Shown here: positions 25,201 through 35,146 of the stretch, in pieces
Layout: each line of letters starts with the position of its first letter
Position numbering within the stretch: the stretch's first letter is position 1
Assembly: GCA_018902385.1 (NCBI GenBank)
Contig: JABSSW010000016.1
Span: forward strand, 712,767 to 776,766
Direction of reading: 5' to 3'
Origin: Physcia stellaris
Taxonomy: Eukaryota; Ascomycota; Lecanoromycetes; Caliciales; Physciaceae
Length of the DNA: 64,000 bases
Notes under the pieces: model-generated
Databases searched by the model: none
What the model saw: the letters and a program-made list of their open reading frames with translations, nothing else
Told to the model about the DNA's origin: nothing
Made by a program: the position numbers and the translations under genes

Positions 25201-28200
25201 AACATATAATACGTAGAAGTACTGGAGCTCCAAGATGGCCACCCCAGCCAAGTGCCGACTTGTGCAAGGAGAGGAGCGAGTTCGTGAGCTGGGGTAGCTG
25301 TGAGAATATTTAACTTGTATTCCTCACGGAGAAGGTGTAGTCCAACTAGTAATTTTGCTAATGTCATCCGCTGAGAATTACTGTCTTGGAAGCATGGTCT
25401 GAATGGGAAGTTCTCTCCTACATTCTCGTGTGTGCTAAAAGAGCTCTTGAGGTCACGAGCAAGAGACATGCAATGCACAAAATATGGAGATTTCTTTTGT
25501 GCCGGAATTGTAGAGACAAGGGATGTCCCTGATGATCTTGGTTTTCTGGAGACAGCCGCCATCGGTTTTGAGACCTTGGCTTGCTTTGAAGTCCAAGTCC
25601 ACGCTTCGTCTTGCATCCAACCGGGTACACTGCATAAGACACCACTTTCTTCAACCAACATAGCTTCCCAACTCTCCATATTCGTGTTTGCACCACTGCT
25701 CGATCTCAGCAAGCCGCTTTTCCTTTTCTTCTGTCGAGCCATAGTCTCAGTACGGCGGTCTTCTACCAACCCAGCCGCGATGGAAGAGATTACAACCACG
25801 AAAGCCGTCCACTCCAGGTCGCCTTCGATGTCCGACCTTGCAGAGAGCCATACCATTGTGTGCCACCATCCATTGAGAATAATTTCCTCCTCGTTGTCTG
25901 CAAGCAGCAATACCGAGTCACACAATCTGAGCATGGTGCGAAGGAATGGGTTGCGAGGTTGTAATTGGATCTCGACTCGGTGCCCGCTCCCCGCAGCATC
26001 AAGCAAATCAGCAGTCCCTGGGTTTCCGCCATGGTTGACCCCTACCAGGTTTTCAGGACCTTGGCTAAGTATGCGTTTCAAACTACCGTCTCGTCTGTGT
26101 TTCGGCGGAAGTAGGTTGACGAACTGATATGGATTGTAAAGGGAAAGCTTTAATGGCAGCTGAATAGCAATTTGTGGGCCCCAAGGATCTTGCAGGAAAA
26201 GCTGCTCTCGATTGTCACTACTGCGTCTTAATACCAGGAGCCGAGAGCAGACATTGTCCCGAAGATCACATGCATCGATTACACCATTGCTACGACTAGA
26301 GCCTGTGATCCAGTAGTTGCGACGCCGTGGACGTTGTTTTGACGTAGGAGCCTCTGTGCCTGGTTCTCTCTCTTGACGTTTGTCAAAGCTCAGTCTTGAC
26401 CGAATACTCACGATGAGCAAGCTCGCAGCCCAACGATTGACAATACACAGAAAGGTGGCCGTTTCTCCTGCTTCGGCTCGAACCACATGTGGCGGAGGCT
26501 TCAGAAGTAATATTCTAGGTTCTTCAGAACGATGTGCACTAAAAGAATATCCCTTCTCTGGCGTTATAGTTTTTATTTTGATAAAAACAATCTCCTTTCG
26601 CAAACGTCTGAAGTGATGATGCAGGCTCGAATTCTTAGAGTTGTCACTTGCGGTATCTTCGTCGAAGCCGTCCTCTCCATTTCTTTCATGCGAATCAATC
26701 ATAGTGGCCGGCTCAATACTTGTGCGCAGCCCTATGTGTTGCTGCGAGTGAAGTAAAGTGGTGCCCAACTGGCTACCTGAGCTAAGTCTTACGCCATGGG
26801 AACTAAAGGATGTCCCTTTTCGCGCCGTTGTCGATGCAGGATAGCCCGTAGCAAGGTCTGAGAAAGTCGTCTTATCTTGCGTTGATGAGAGATCTGCTCG
26901 AGCAAGAAGTGAGCTGACGCGCCGTGAAGACTTGACCGGAATGCTTGGATTGTCCAAAGCAGAATCAAGATGTGAAACTAGATTGTTTCCACCACCATTG
27001 AGGCTATCTACCGAGAGTAAATCTCTTCCCACTGAACTCCTGGACATTGAACCCCCAAAACTCTCTCTTCCCGCGGTGGGGACTCTAGCGACAGGAGTGT
27101 TGGCTCCTGTGTTTGTGCCTTTTACATAGGAACTACGTCGGCGTTTAGGGCGGCCGCTCGCTTGTGACGCTCGCTGATGGATGGCGGATGATGAAAACCG
27201 GTCGTCAACATGCTCGACTGACCAAACAGAATACTCTAGACTCTCCTGATGTTGAGTGACGGCTAACAATATTGGCGGTCCATCGTCTCCTTCTGTGTTC
27301 TGCTTTCCCGCATCCTCAGATTGAGACACGAATATCAGCTTTTCTGAGGGATCAATATCGTCAAATGCTGAAGGGTCTGGAATATTGCGCTTTCGCAGAT
27401 CTCTCAAAGCATGCTGCCCCATCTGCGTCACCACAGCACCGATTCCGCTGAAAGGGTCTTTAAGGCAATACAATCTGGGGATCCCTGCATCTGCAGCAGT
27501 GTTGCTAGCATGTTGGAGAAGGCTGTTAAACATAGGTAGGAACGGAAGGTTAGGGTGTGCATTTTTTCTTAGATCATCCAGACTGTGATGATTCTGAGAG
27601 CTGGGCGCTGTCGCAGAAGAGGCTAATGCTTCGAATGTAAACGAGTTCTGGGGCACAGCGGGAACTATGGGCGAGGAGAGGACTGTCGATGGGGAAGATT
27701 TTCGCTGAAGTAATAGCCCGTTGGACAAGGGAAAAGCCCTATCCACTTCGAATGGTAGGTGAACTATGTGGCTTGCGCCTGCGAGAAAAAAAATTTGTGC
27801 ATGCGATTTGAGTATGATAACCAAAGCACGACTCGAGCTTTTCTGCTTTTGCGCATATCCCTCGAAACCATGCGCTATAGAGAACCCTTTGTTGTCATCA
27901 AGAACAGCTGGTCTCCGTTGATTAGTGAAGATGTCAGATCCAGGTAGCCAGTGTCCATCACTTTTTCGCCCTATTCCATTCAATCCTTTGGTCTGGTCAG
28001 ACTGTCCGCTTCCAATAGGGCCTTTCGACGCCTCGGTGTGAAGGCTGTCCTGGCTGTAGAAATGAGTGAAGAGGGCATGATTGACAGATTCTTTTTCGAC
28101 CTCAAACCGGAAAACTTTCTCTATAGTCCCACCGCGTGACCATACTACACACTGCTCGGTCGTGAGTAGCTCCTCTTTTAATACAGAGCTGCCCAGCGCA

Positions 28201-28322
28201 CTGTCTGATACGATTTTCCAGTCATAGAGTTCGGGCGATGGTTCGCTGGGGAGAATACCTTCGGCTACTAGAAAAGGCAAGGCAGAAGGCCTGTGGATGC
28301 CTAGCGAAGTAGCAGAAGCCAT
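22236..28322 (-). CDS. APC1: Anaphase-promoting complex subunit 1 (BimE/Cut4)
   Basis: A single uninterrupted exon encodes 2028 residues, the length of fungal BimE proteins. The start (MASATSLGIHRPSALPFLVA) is preceded by a stop-rich region. The N-terminal third is a beta-propeller-like region interrupted by Ser-rich loops; the C-terminal half has the repeated hydrophobic PC-type helices (GLLLGLAASHLGTMDTLVTR, AGFALGYINLARGKD, LAAHLAIGILFLGGG) that form the APC1 proteasome-cyclosome repeat ring. APC1 is the scaffold of the E3 ligase that drives anaphase and mitotic exit. Absence of introns in 6 kb contrasts with its neighbours. The Ser/Arg-rich loops around residues 390-560 are plausible phosphorylation regions, by inference from the family. 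Confidence 0.9.
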   Translation of the reverse strand: MASATSLGIHRPSALPFLVAEGILPSEPSPELYDWKIVSDSALGSSVLKEELLTTEQCVVWSRGGTIEKVFRFEVEKESVNHALFTHFYSQDSLHTEASKGPIGSGQSDQTKGLNGIGRKSDGHWLPGSDIFTNQRRPAVLDDNKGFSIAHGFEGYAQKQKSSSRALVIILKSHAQIFFLAGASHIVHLPFEVDRAFPLSNGLLLQRKSSPSTVLSSPIVPAVPQNSFTFEALASSATAPSSQNHHSLDDLRKNAHPNLPFLPMFNSLLQHASNTAADAGIPRLYCLKDPFSGIGAVVTQMGQHALRDLRKRNIPDPSAFDDIDPSEKLIFVSQSEDAGKQNTEGDDGPPILLAVTQHQESLEYSVWSVEHVDDRFSSSAIHQRASQASGRPKRRRSSYVKGTNTGANTPVARVPTAGRESFGGSMSRSSVGRDLLSVDSLNGGGNNLVSHLDSALDNPSIPVKSSRRVSSLLARADLSSTQDKTTFSDLATGYPASTTARKGTSFSSHGVRLSSGSQLGTTLLHSQQHIGLRTSIEPATMIDSHERNGEDGFDEDTASDNSKNSSLHHHFRRLRKEIVFIKIKTITPEKGYSFSAHRSEEPRILLLKPPPHVVRAEAGETATFLCIVNRWAASLLIVSIRSRLSFDKRQEREPGTEAPTSKQRPRRRNYWITGSSRSNGVIDACDLRDNVCSRLLVLRRSSDNREQLFLQDPWGPQIAIQLPLKLSLYNPYQFVNLLPPKHRRDGSLKRILSQGPENLVGVNHGGNPGTADLLDAAGSGHRVEIQLQPRNPFLRTMLRLCDSVLLLADNEEEIILNGWWHTMVWLSARSDIEGDLEWTAFVVVISSIAAGLVEDRRTETMARQKKRKSGLLRSSSGANTNMESWEAMLVEESGVLCSVPGWMQDEAWTWTSKQAKVSKPMAAVSRKPRSSGTSLVSTIPAQKKSPYFVHCMSLARDLKSSFSTHENVGENFPFRPCFQDSNSQRMTLAKLLVGLHLLREEYKLNILTATPAHELAPLLAQVGTWLGWPSWSSSTSTYYMLESADMEHWLFDNSPANSGNVTKIAEPFQPPSIMQFIEAANLQPPSAPFISLLEVVGYQHVTDKSSARHGSWAKELVAFTPRTVALNGLLINSSKQSLEARVAEMTSWGWSLATLETLPEGVAVSFRSNISNCQAQPVAGSNDAVLDIIGREDINIQKGQAVCTRTNVIPAVLPRNEAFHDIHSICTSTLDVDTVGAYDGTTEADRQSTSRMVFKLDQRFAEAAKLLHPLHAPVARCVPEPEWSDTELLEAQQELAKTVAMRTLAVSPGRSCLFYSARLPLLTEKFPIHGFTLSCVMKPSNTTVTADKLAYTEEKVSWAFFHAGVEAGLSIAKDAKGIDTSWILFNKPQELKNRHAGFLLALGLNGHLKSIAKWVAFKYLTPKHTMTSIGLLLGLAASHLGTMDTLVTRLLSVHVTRMLPPGAAELNLSSLTQTSGIMGIGLLYCGTQHRRMSEIMLSEMENAEDDDSSSPHDSLRDEGYRLAAGFALGYINLARGKDLKGLHDMHIVERLLALAIGTKKVTLVHILDKATAAATISVALVFMKTHDEVIARKVDIPDTVHQFEYVRPDLFLLRTVARHLIMWNDIHASTRWIRAQLPVIYQHKAKLDTIRILSSDEMPFFNIVAGLCLVIGLRHAGTGFAEVRNLLCHYLDQFIRICRLPILNYDGKLTHITVRNCQDLVALAAACVMAGTGDLHVFRRLRSLHGRVEVDIPYGSHLAAHLAIGILFLGGGTYTFGTSDLAVASLLCAFYPLFPASVLDNKSHLQAFRHFWVFAAEARCVVVYDIDTRRPVSVPVLVTLRNGLELSVTAPCLLPELNTVARIQTNDPEYWSVVLDLANNPSDHQTFSYHRAIWVRRRAAYDLHLSIFSATMQALNDAQTAHTLSKHIFEWVFNLETFRNLDTAELALVLPPDLANIAYKSTRGSVVDDRLVFETACMNSGWSERLWNLRILFAWADALSRRGGQWGWIGKEVIGRLKTRLTMLKMKR

Positions 28323-28493
28323 GCTTAGCTCTCAATGCATTTCGAGGCATGTGTAAGAATGGTATAGGCCTTTAAAGAAGCACTACAGTACGAGTAGCAT
28401 TTGATACGTAAGGTACTGAACTAGTACTCTGTCAGAGTTTGGTCGTTGACGCGTCAAACGGTCAAGCGCGCGAATGTCACGTGTTTTTGATTA

Positions 28494-28798
28494 CAAAACG
28501 CTTGCGACTGCTTGCCGATTTTTTCTTCACAATTTACCCCGCGATTTGGATTGCTCTCATCAAAAATGTATCGCAAATCTAATTTTGATTGATAGTTTTT
28601 CACATCGAACTTTTCGATTTTACAAGATTGATTGTGTTTGCCTTTATATTTTGCAATTATGTTTATATTACAGATAGTATCAATAATTGTATAGAAAATA
28701 TAGACTGAAAGTGTTTTGTTGTTGAGTTTAGTCGATTTGAAAATTGCTATCGTGGGGTAAAGTGTAAAAAAACACGTCAAGCAGTCGCAAGCGTTTTG
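28494..28798. mobile_element. MITE-like element 1 with ~50-bp terminal inverted repeats
   Basis: The left arm 28494-28545 starts CAAAACGCTTGCGACTGCTT and the right arm 28749-28798 is its imperfect reverse complement, ending AAGCAGTCGCAAGCGTTTTG. The first 21 bp match perfectly, the rest with scattered changes and small gaps. About 200 bp of AT-rich, non-coding DNA lie between. Target-site duplication is not clean: the left flank is TA and the right flank AA, so a mutated TA duplication is possible. Size and structure fit a non-autonomous DNA transposon. It lies 170 bp upstream of the APC1 ATG. Confidence 0.8.
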
Positions 28799-28991
28799 AA
28801 ATCGAGAATGCCGGAAGGGACTTCCATGTCCTAACTTTTGCTCGCCGTATTACGTATTCAGCATGTCATATACTAGCGCGTCAGATTTGACTCGAAATCT
28901 CAAAATCGTCAATAATTTCACGAGACTCGCTCGAAACTCAATAAAAGAACAAAGAATTATCAATGTCAAAATGACAACACAGGTTATTTTG

Positions 28992-29167
28992 TTGTACAGT
29001 CCCCCTACCACAGCGGGTGCATAGCCTCTCTAGCGGCTCAAGGATTATATCCCTGCTTAGCAGGGATGATTCTTATGAAGCTAACTTCTTGAAGTTAGAT
29101 GATTCTAATCCACGCTATTCACCAGCTGCGGTACTACTACTAGTACTGTAGGTAGGTGACTGTACAA
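28992..29167. mobile_element. Short inverted-repeat element 2 (MITE or solo-LTR-like)
   Basis: The left end TTGTACAGTCCCCCTACC (28992-29009) and right end GGTAGGTGACTGTACAA (29151-29167) are inverted repeats differing by one base and one gap. The element is 176 bp and unlike element 1 in sequence. Its TG...CA ends also allow a small LTR. I see no certain target-site duplication. It contains the two-hairpin module at 29042-29111. Confidence 0.7.
29042..29111. repeat. Compact multi-hairpin module inside element 2
   Basis: GGATTA (29042-29047) pairs with TAATCC (29106-29111). Inside are two perfect hairpins: CCCTGC-TTA-GCAGGG (29051-29065) and CTAACTTC-TT-GAAGTTAG (29081-29098). A 9-bp direct repeat GATGATTCT occurs at 29065-29073 and 29098-29106. 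The layout is a three-way junction if folded as RNA or extruded DNA. Confidence 0.75.
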
Positions 29168-29492
29168 TAATCATATTCACAGATTGAGCGAAAAAGTACG
29201 CAATTTACAAAGTGTCAAATCTCTCGCTTAACGATCTGCACTAGAGTCACATAATTATAACGTGCCGAGTACTTACGTAGTACCTTTCATAACTTCCTGA
29301 GAAGTACTCTACTAGTACGGTACGAGTCCTACTCTGCCATCATATATGACATGGAGTATGCCACACAGTATAACAAGATACTAAAGTGCGACTTTCCCAT
29401 TCCCATCTGTTTCCGCGCTTACACCACCATGCGAAGTAAGCTTTTACTGAAACCATTTACAGAGTCATGATAATTATTCCCCTCGTTGAAGC

Positions 29493-31506
29493 ATGGAGGC
29501 TAAAACACGAAGAGCGGATGGTCTCATCCAATTGAGGTAAGCAGCGAACAACAAACGCCGCTCGTGCTTCATGACTTATCTGGTCTTTCCCCGGCAGTTA
29601 CAAGCTACCTCACAGGGTCTATATTGCGCGAATCTACCCACTTCGCTCTTCCAATGGGTCGACAATAATCGTCTATGGCCACGAGTCAGGCTTGTCATTA
29701 GTATGGAGAGGAGGAATGCCGATGAAGCCCCAGGAAGATTCAGGAGAACCAGCTCAAGCGAAAGTAAATGGAGCAGGAGCAACGAGTGATGAGCCCATGG
29801 CTATTGATTCAGATGACGACGAACCATCGAGCGGAAACAATCCACCCTTCAACGATAGAGTAGAATTTGAGGAGCAGGAACCGGAATTCGATTCCTCACG
29901 CCCCTACGAGCCCGTCATCCAGACGCTGAATCTACCCCTGGAGACCAAGGTTCTGCACCTTTCATTCCTTCATCTACCTACGGATCTCCGGCCAAGTAGT
30001 CTAGGATCTCTGCCCCCGATACTGCTTGAAAAGGTAGTCATAACACTGGCATGCTCCGATTGCAGTGTACGGGTAGTCACTATCCCGCTCACGCCTCCGT
30101 CTGAGCGCAGTAAATCTAGAGTTGAACTCCACAGGCAAATCTTGTGTATTCCAGCTGGACAGGGTTTCCACCACGAGCAGATGCTCATTCTCTCAAGCAG
30201 TAATGGTCATCGAAGTTATCCGAGGGGCACTTCAATGGCACTGGTCGTTCATTCGACCAAACCAACGGATACTGCGGATACACCCGAAGATGACGGTACT
30301 GTTTGGGATTTACTGGTTGCCTCGCATTCTGCCGACATGTCTGGTCTTCTCTTAATCCATAAGATCTCTCTTCTAGCAGACGGAAGTGGTCTTGATATAG
30401 AGAACTCAAAATCAGATGAACCTTGGAGAAAACTGACTCTTGCATCGCCTGCGAGGTCTATCTCATTCAACACCTCATTATATCCGGCGATGCGCCATTG
30501 CCAGCTTTTAGTGGCAGAGATGAAAGGGTCGGTGCGGGTCTATCACTGCCTTTCTCGACCAGAAAGTGATCGAGGGTCATGGCTAATCTCCCTGTATCCT
30601 TCTTCTCAGGGTTCAAAGTTCCATACCGCCCAGCGGCGTAAAGATTTACTTGCAGCCGAATGGGTTTTCGGTGGTAAAGCTATTGCAGTTCTGTTGGCTG
30701 ATGGAGAATGGGGAGTTTGGGACATAGAAGCGAGCGGACCGAAGAGCAAAACAGCCACCGGTGGCTGGCAGGCCTCGCTTGGCGTTTCGCTTCACATTTT
30801 CAGTACTGGTGGCTGGATTGGCGACCCATCGGTAGCGAGGGAAGCCAGTAAAAGCACGAAGACTGGGGAGGTCCGACCTCAACTAGCTCCAATGACGCCT
30901 GCGACGCGCAAAGTTCGGCAGGAATCGCTCTTCGCCGGATCTTTCAGCAAAGCAGTAGGTCCTGCCCGTGGTGGGATATCAGTTTGTTCCGCCGGTGACC
31001 GGCTCACCAATCGTAAAGACGACGAGACATTACTTCTCTGGCACGGAAATTCAATCATGATAATCCCAAGCCTGTTAGCTTATTGGCAAAACAAGACAAA
31101 GGGCTCCGGAAACCTATTTGGAAGTGGAGCGCGAGGTCAACCCAAGGAGCTTAATAATCTCCATCTCGGTGGTGAGATCCGCAACAACGTCTCGTTGATT
31201 CCTTCCTTCCGAACTGCTGGCGATAATACAAAAGGAGACCAGCAAAGCAGCATCCTAGTCACAGGGGAGCATCGTTTCATTATTGTCACAACTCCTCTTT
31301 CGGAACCTTCACCTCCTCTCACAAAAAACAAACATAGTCCGGAAGTCCGCTTCACAGCAGCCGATCAGGCTATGCTAGAGAGAGGTGAGCTTGATGTGGA
31401 TGGTATCGACGGCGTTCTGGCGAGCATGTCGAGTGGCCATCAAACCAACGGACATCGAAGCAATGGAATACCTTCGAAAAGCCAAAATAATCGCTTGAGT
31501 CCATGA
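29493..31506 (+). CDS. Nup37-like nucleoporin
   Basis: Exons 29493-29536 and 29598-31506 with a 61-nt intron encode 650 residues. Across the splice the product reads SYKLPHRVYIARIYPLRSSN, then STIIVYGHESGLSLVWRGG, the N-terminal blade signature I associate with filamentous-fungal Nup37. Further beta-propeller strands carry Trp-Asp-like ends (VWDLLVASHSADMSGLL, GEWGVWDIEASG). An acidic disordered segment (about residues 80-120) and a Ser/Asn-rich C-terminus flank the propeller. Nup37 sits on Nup120 in the nuclear-pore Y complex. It could instead be another WD40-fold protein; the first 45 residues argue for Nup37. The promoter is shared with APC1 and holds two small mobile elements. Confidence 0.68.
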
Positions 31507-32280
31507 TGTTTTCAGTGTCACGACGAAAATCCGCGTGGAAACTTTACAAAAAGTCTGAGCAGATACCCCTTAGGAAGAACATGTGAATGGTATGGATCAG
31601 CCTGTTCTCATAATTACATACATTCTACGATCTGTTTGCATGCATCTCACAAGTTCTTACGTTACACTTTGACATTGTATCTTTCGTGGATCGCAATATG
31701 ACGCGGGAACAAGGTTGAGCACTGGGAAGATTCATCCCTCCGCTCAGTATATCCCGCGAGACATTCAAACAAAGCAGCAAATACCTCCAGTAGTTCGCAA
31801 CGGCTCTGACCGTATCGGAACTTCTGGGCGACAAGATTCGACTGCTGCCCTCTTTCAATCTTTAATAGCTTGAGCGAGATTGATCTCGCAAGGACGGCAG
31901 ACTTGGACAGCTTGAGGGCTTCGGCAAAGGAACGCGAGTCTCCAGCCTCGGTCAACGGTCACGTCTGTTCAAGCATGGAAGTGGTGCTACAAACCAAACC
32001 CCCTCTGCCAACCGGGTTAAATGATATCGATCATGGATTGCAAGAAGTTTCAGTGAGACTGCTGACGTTTTAGCACTGCTTACAGATATTTATCCGACGA
32101 TGCAGGGGTATGCCAATTCTAAGTTTAATACCTTTTACCTGATGAAATCACTAAGTTTTCCAATATATTGGTGATTTTTGAGAAGCGATCCGACCCATTC
32201 ATCCAAGCAAGATTGGAAGCAAATTGGAGAGTAGATGCAAAGCGTAGCCGAGAGATGGTGATTTCAGAGGCATGACACCT
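31507..32280. other. Intergenic between convergent genes
   Basis: 774 bp between the 3' ends of the Nup37-like gene and eIF2A. A 90-100 codon open stretch on the minus strand (31662-31955) starts with TTG and has no family resemblance, so I do not call it. No RNA gene or repeat recognised. Confidence 0.5.
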
Positions 32281-34685
32281 TTACTCGTTCCATCCCAGCC
32301 CTTCCAATTCTCTTCGTACCTCCTCTTCCGTGTCCATTTTTTTCATCTGTGTACCTTCGAGCTTCTCGCCCCCAGCTCGCCTCATCTTAAGGTCATCAAT
32401 GGCTCGCAATTTCTTCAGTAGTGATCTAATCTTCTTGTCTTGGGGTGTTCCGCTGGCGCCTGGAGAGGTGACTGTAACATCTGGAGGTTCGGCGACATCC
32501 TGCGTTGCTGGCGTTTGTGCCACAACCGGAGGTGGCGCTCGTGCACCGGCCTGTAGATCGTTTTGTCGTTGATCGCGGTGTCGTTGTTGAGATCGAGGTC
32601 GCATGTCTTGACTGGACCTAGATCGATTCCTTTCATGACCTTTGCGATCCCGCCTCTCTGGACTCCGACTTGGGCTGGGTGTCGTCACTGATGGAACTCC
32701 ATTTGTAGTAGGAGCAAGTCCAGAAGCTTTGTCAGCCGCCTCCTTGGCTTTCTTCGCCTCCCTCTTCTTCTTGTTTTTCAAAGCTGTCTTTGTGAGACTG
32801 TCGTCACCATCCCCGCCTGGTGCTGTTCCATCAGTGTCGGTAGCCGCTTCGGCACCTGGCACCTCCCGCTTCCGCGGCCTCCCAAAACCGTTTACACCAG
32901 TACCTAAAGAAAGGCTGCCGTTACTGACATAGGCCGCCCCACCTTCATCTTCACGCTTGAAAGCCAACGGAGTCATCTGACCTCTTGCCCCCGGCGGACG
33001 ATACGCTCCAGCTGGTTTCGAAGGTGTTTTGATAGTACCGAGATACGCCAACGCTGACGAATGAGGAGCTGGTATGGATTCAAGATGGTCATCCAAAGGT
33101 TGGGCTTGTGGCCTCCACGCGACGTGGTACAATTCTTGCAGATCCTCGTTGTACATTAAAGCTCCGCCAACATGCCATATTCGCACGCCATTATCCACTC
33201 GTAACCGTGGACTTGTAGTAGCAGTTAGAATGTGTTTCCCGTCAGGACTCCACTCGCATACGCTCGCGTTGCTTGCTTCAATCGTGCAGACTTTTGTGCG
33301 ATCCTTCTCGAGATCGTATATGTCCATCTGCCCAGCAAGATTTCCAAAGCCAGCGACGAGAACAAATCGACCATGAGGGGAGAAGATGATTGTATTCCGA
33401 GGCTTCAATGCAAAACTGTGAGTGGCGACAGCCCGAATGTTGAACAAGGTGGCCTTGGCTGGCATGTAACCGTACACAACGCCAAATTCCCGAGAGCTAG
33501 GTGACCAGGTCACGTCATGTATAGGACCCTCTTTATCTATACATGCGTAAGTACTTTAAACACTGCGGTTACGGAGGCAGTATTACCCAGGTCAATCCTT
33601 GAGTCAAAGCCTCCATTGGCACTTAGAATATACAAGGTCGTCTCTCCATAATAGCTCTTGCCGGACTTGTCGACTTCAGTTTGGGCCAGGACAATGAGAC
33701 TGGTCCCCTCATCGTTCCACTTCAATTGGACTTTATCCCCCTTGAAGAAGTTCTTTTGGGATATTGCATTATCGAACTGAGGCACACTGAATACCTTGAC
33801 GGCAGCTGGCTGACCCTATCAGACAGATTCAGTAATCTAAACATGTTCAATCGGACTATAGCCATACCTTACGCTCGGGCACGAACACGGCGATGGAATG
33901 GTTCTCCCCGGGAGATATAGCAAAGTCCGAAACGCCCTCAATTCGCAGCTTGTTCCAGACGATGCTCAGGTTATCGCTCTTGTAGAACTGAACTTCATTC
34001 GTTACCACTCGCGCACAGTATTGCTCATCGAAGGTATACTGCAGATTCCACCCTGTTTGAGATTTCTGCACGAATCGGCCAACCACGTTGTGCTCATGTT
34101 CTGCAGAATTCGGCCCCCTTCTTCCACAACCCTCCAAACCTTCAGATTCTTAATCGCATCCCCTCCGTCGTCCTTCGAAGGTCTCTGCCATGTGATGATG
34201 AAAGTCCCACGAGGTGAGAAACCGAGCTCATAGACATTCTCTGCCGGAAGGCTAGTAATCACATGGCCTTTTGAGGCATTCACAACCGTGACACTGGATG
34301 GATTTTCAACGACGCCAAAGATAATACAATGGACGGTACTCACTTTTGTGGGGACGCCCAAGCAAAGTACCGCCCACATGGGGAATAGACACAACAACGA
34401 AGGTTGCCTTCGGGCCTGGGGGATGATCAGTACTTGCCACGCTATTCCTCATCCTGTGAATGCGAGGTTTGCCGTAGGCACTGGCTCCTTACCTCTGAAA
34501 ACCAGGCAACGACTCATAATTTGGAGCAGCATCGACAACGCCAATACCTTTGAGCGTTCTATCTATTACAGCCAGCAACGTCAAAAATGCCTCAAACGGA
34601 AAGAATGTAGGCGAGCCATGTAAGATACAAGGTGAAATCATACATGGGTTTACTACTCACATGCGAACTGTGTGATGATTGCCAT
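32281..34685 (-). CDS. Eukaryotic translation initiation factor 2A
   Basis: Six exons: 34685-34661, 34562-34493, 34415-34344, 34293-33868, 33815-33587 and 33536-32281, with introns of 98, 77, 50, 52 and 50 nt, give about 692 residues. The spliced N-terminus reads MAIITQFAYRTLKGIGVVDA, then FQRPEGNLRCCVYSPCGRYF, the start of the eIF2A beta-propeller. Later blades include TLPAENVYELGFSPRGTF, VQLKWNDEGTSLIV and FSPHGRFVLVAGFGNLAG. The C-terminal third is basic, Ser/Pro-rich and ends in the helical KKLRAIDDLKMRRAGGEKL segment, as in the family. eIF2A can deliver initiator tRNA to 40S subunits on some mRNAs. One base is missing from a G run at 34114-34118 inside exon 4: the frame ends at VVEEGG and the conserved VVGRFVQKSQTGWN follows in another frame. 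Confidence 0.9.
34114..34118 (-). other. Apparent 1-base deletion in eIF2A homopolymer
   Basis: The plus strand has five C (five G in the coding sense) between codons for VWRVVEEG and PNSAEHEHNVVGRF. Six would restore the frame, as would three. Exon 4 is one base short of the length needed to meet the phase of its well-supported flanking introns. Confidence 0.78.
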
Positions 34686-35146
34686 AACTAGTGAAAGTCA
34701 CAGAAATCTCTCGGAAGTTGTCAAAGTCAGGGTAGGCGTAGTCGAAGTCTAGGGAAAGTGCATGTGGTAGAGACGGTGGCGAAGAGAAAGGGATGGAGGA
34801 CAAAGAAGAGCAAAGGAGGTGGACGAGGATATTATTGTTGGCCTCGAGAGCAGAATTTCTTGAGGCCGCATATCTACTGTACATAACCCTAAACCTGGTG
34901 AGTTTGGGCTGCTTGTCCGTCGTGCTGGATGCCTGCCTGACTACGGTAGGTATGTACTCGCGAAATACCTTATAGTACTGCGGAGGAGCTTTCCATCTAC
35001 TGGCTTCACGTGTACTTGATCACAAAGCGGGCTTTTGGTTCCTTCGGGTTAACTACCACCGACACCCTTTTCTGCTGATCTGACTTGGGCACCGTCTAGA
35101 GGGCTCCTTCCTCGTGGTCTGGTCCGAGAACCCACTCTTACGCACC
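34686..35146. promoter_or_regulatory. Divergent promoter region, eIF2A / PB1-UBA gene
   Basis: 461 bp between divergent start codons. No distinctive box or repeat stands out. Confidence 0.4.

Noticed and set aside
29042-29111. tRNA gene
   Set aside because: Two hairpins and an outer stem are present, but there is no TTCGA loop, anticodon arm layout or CCA-proximal 7-bp stem.
31662-31955. 97-codon minus-strand frame as a gene
   Set aside because: It starts with TTG, has no family resemblance, and lies in a convergent 3' flank.
34080-34140. Intron to explain the eIF2A frame change
   Set aside because: The only GT..AG pairs there give introns under 40 nt and would remove the conserved VWRVVEE segment.
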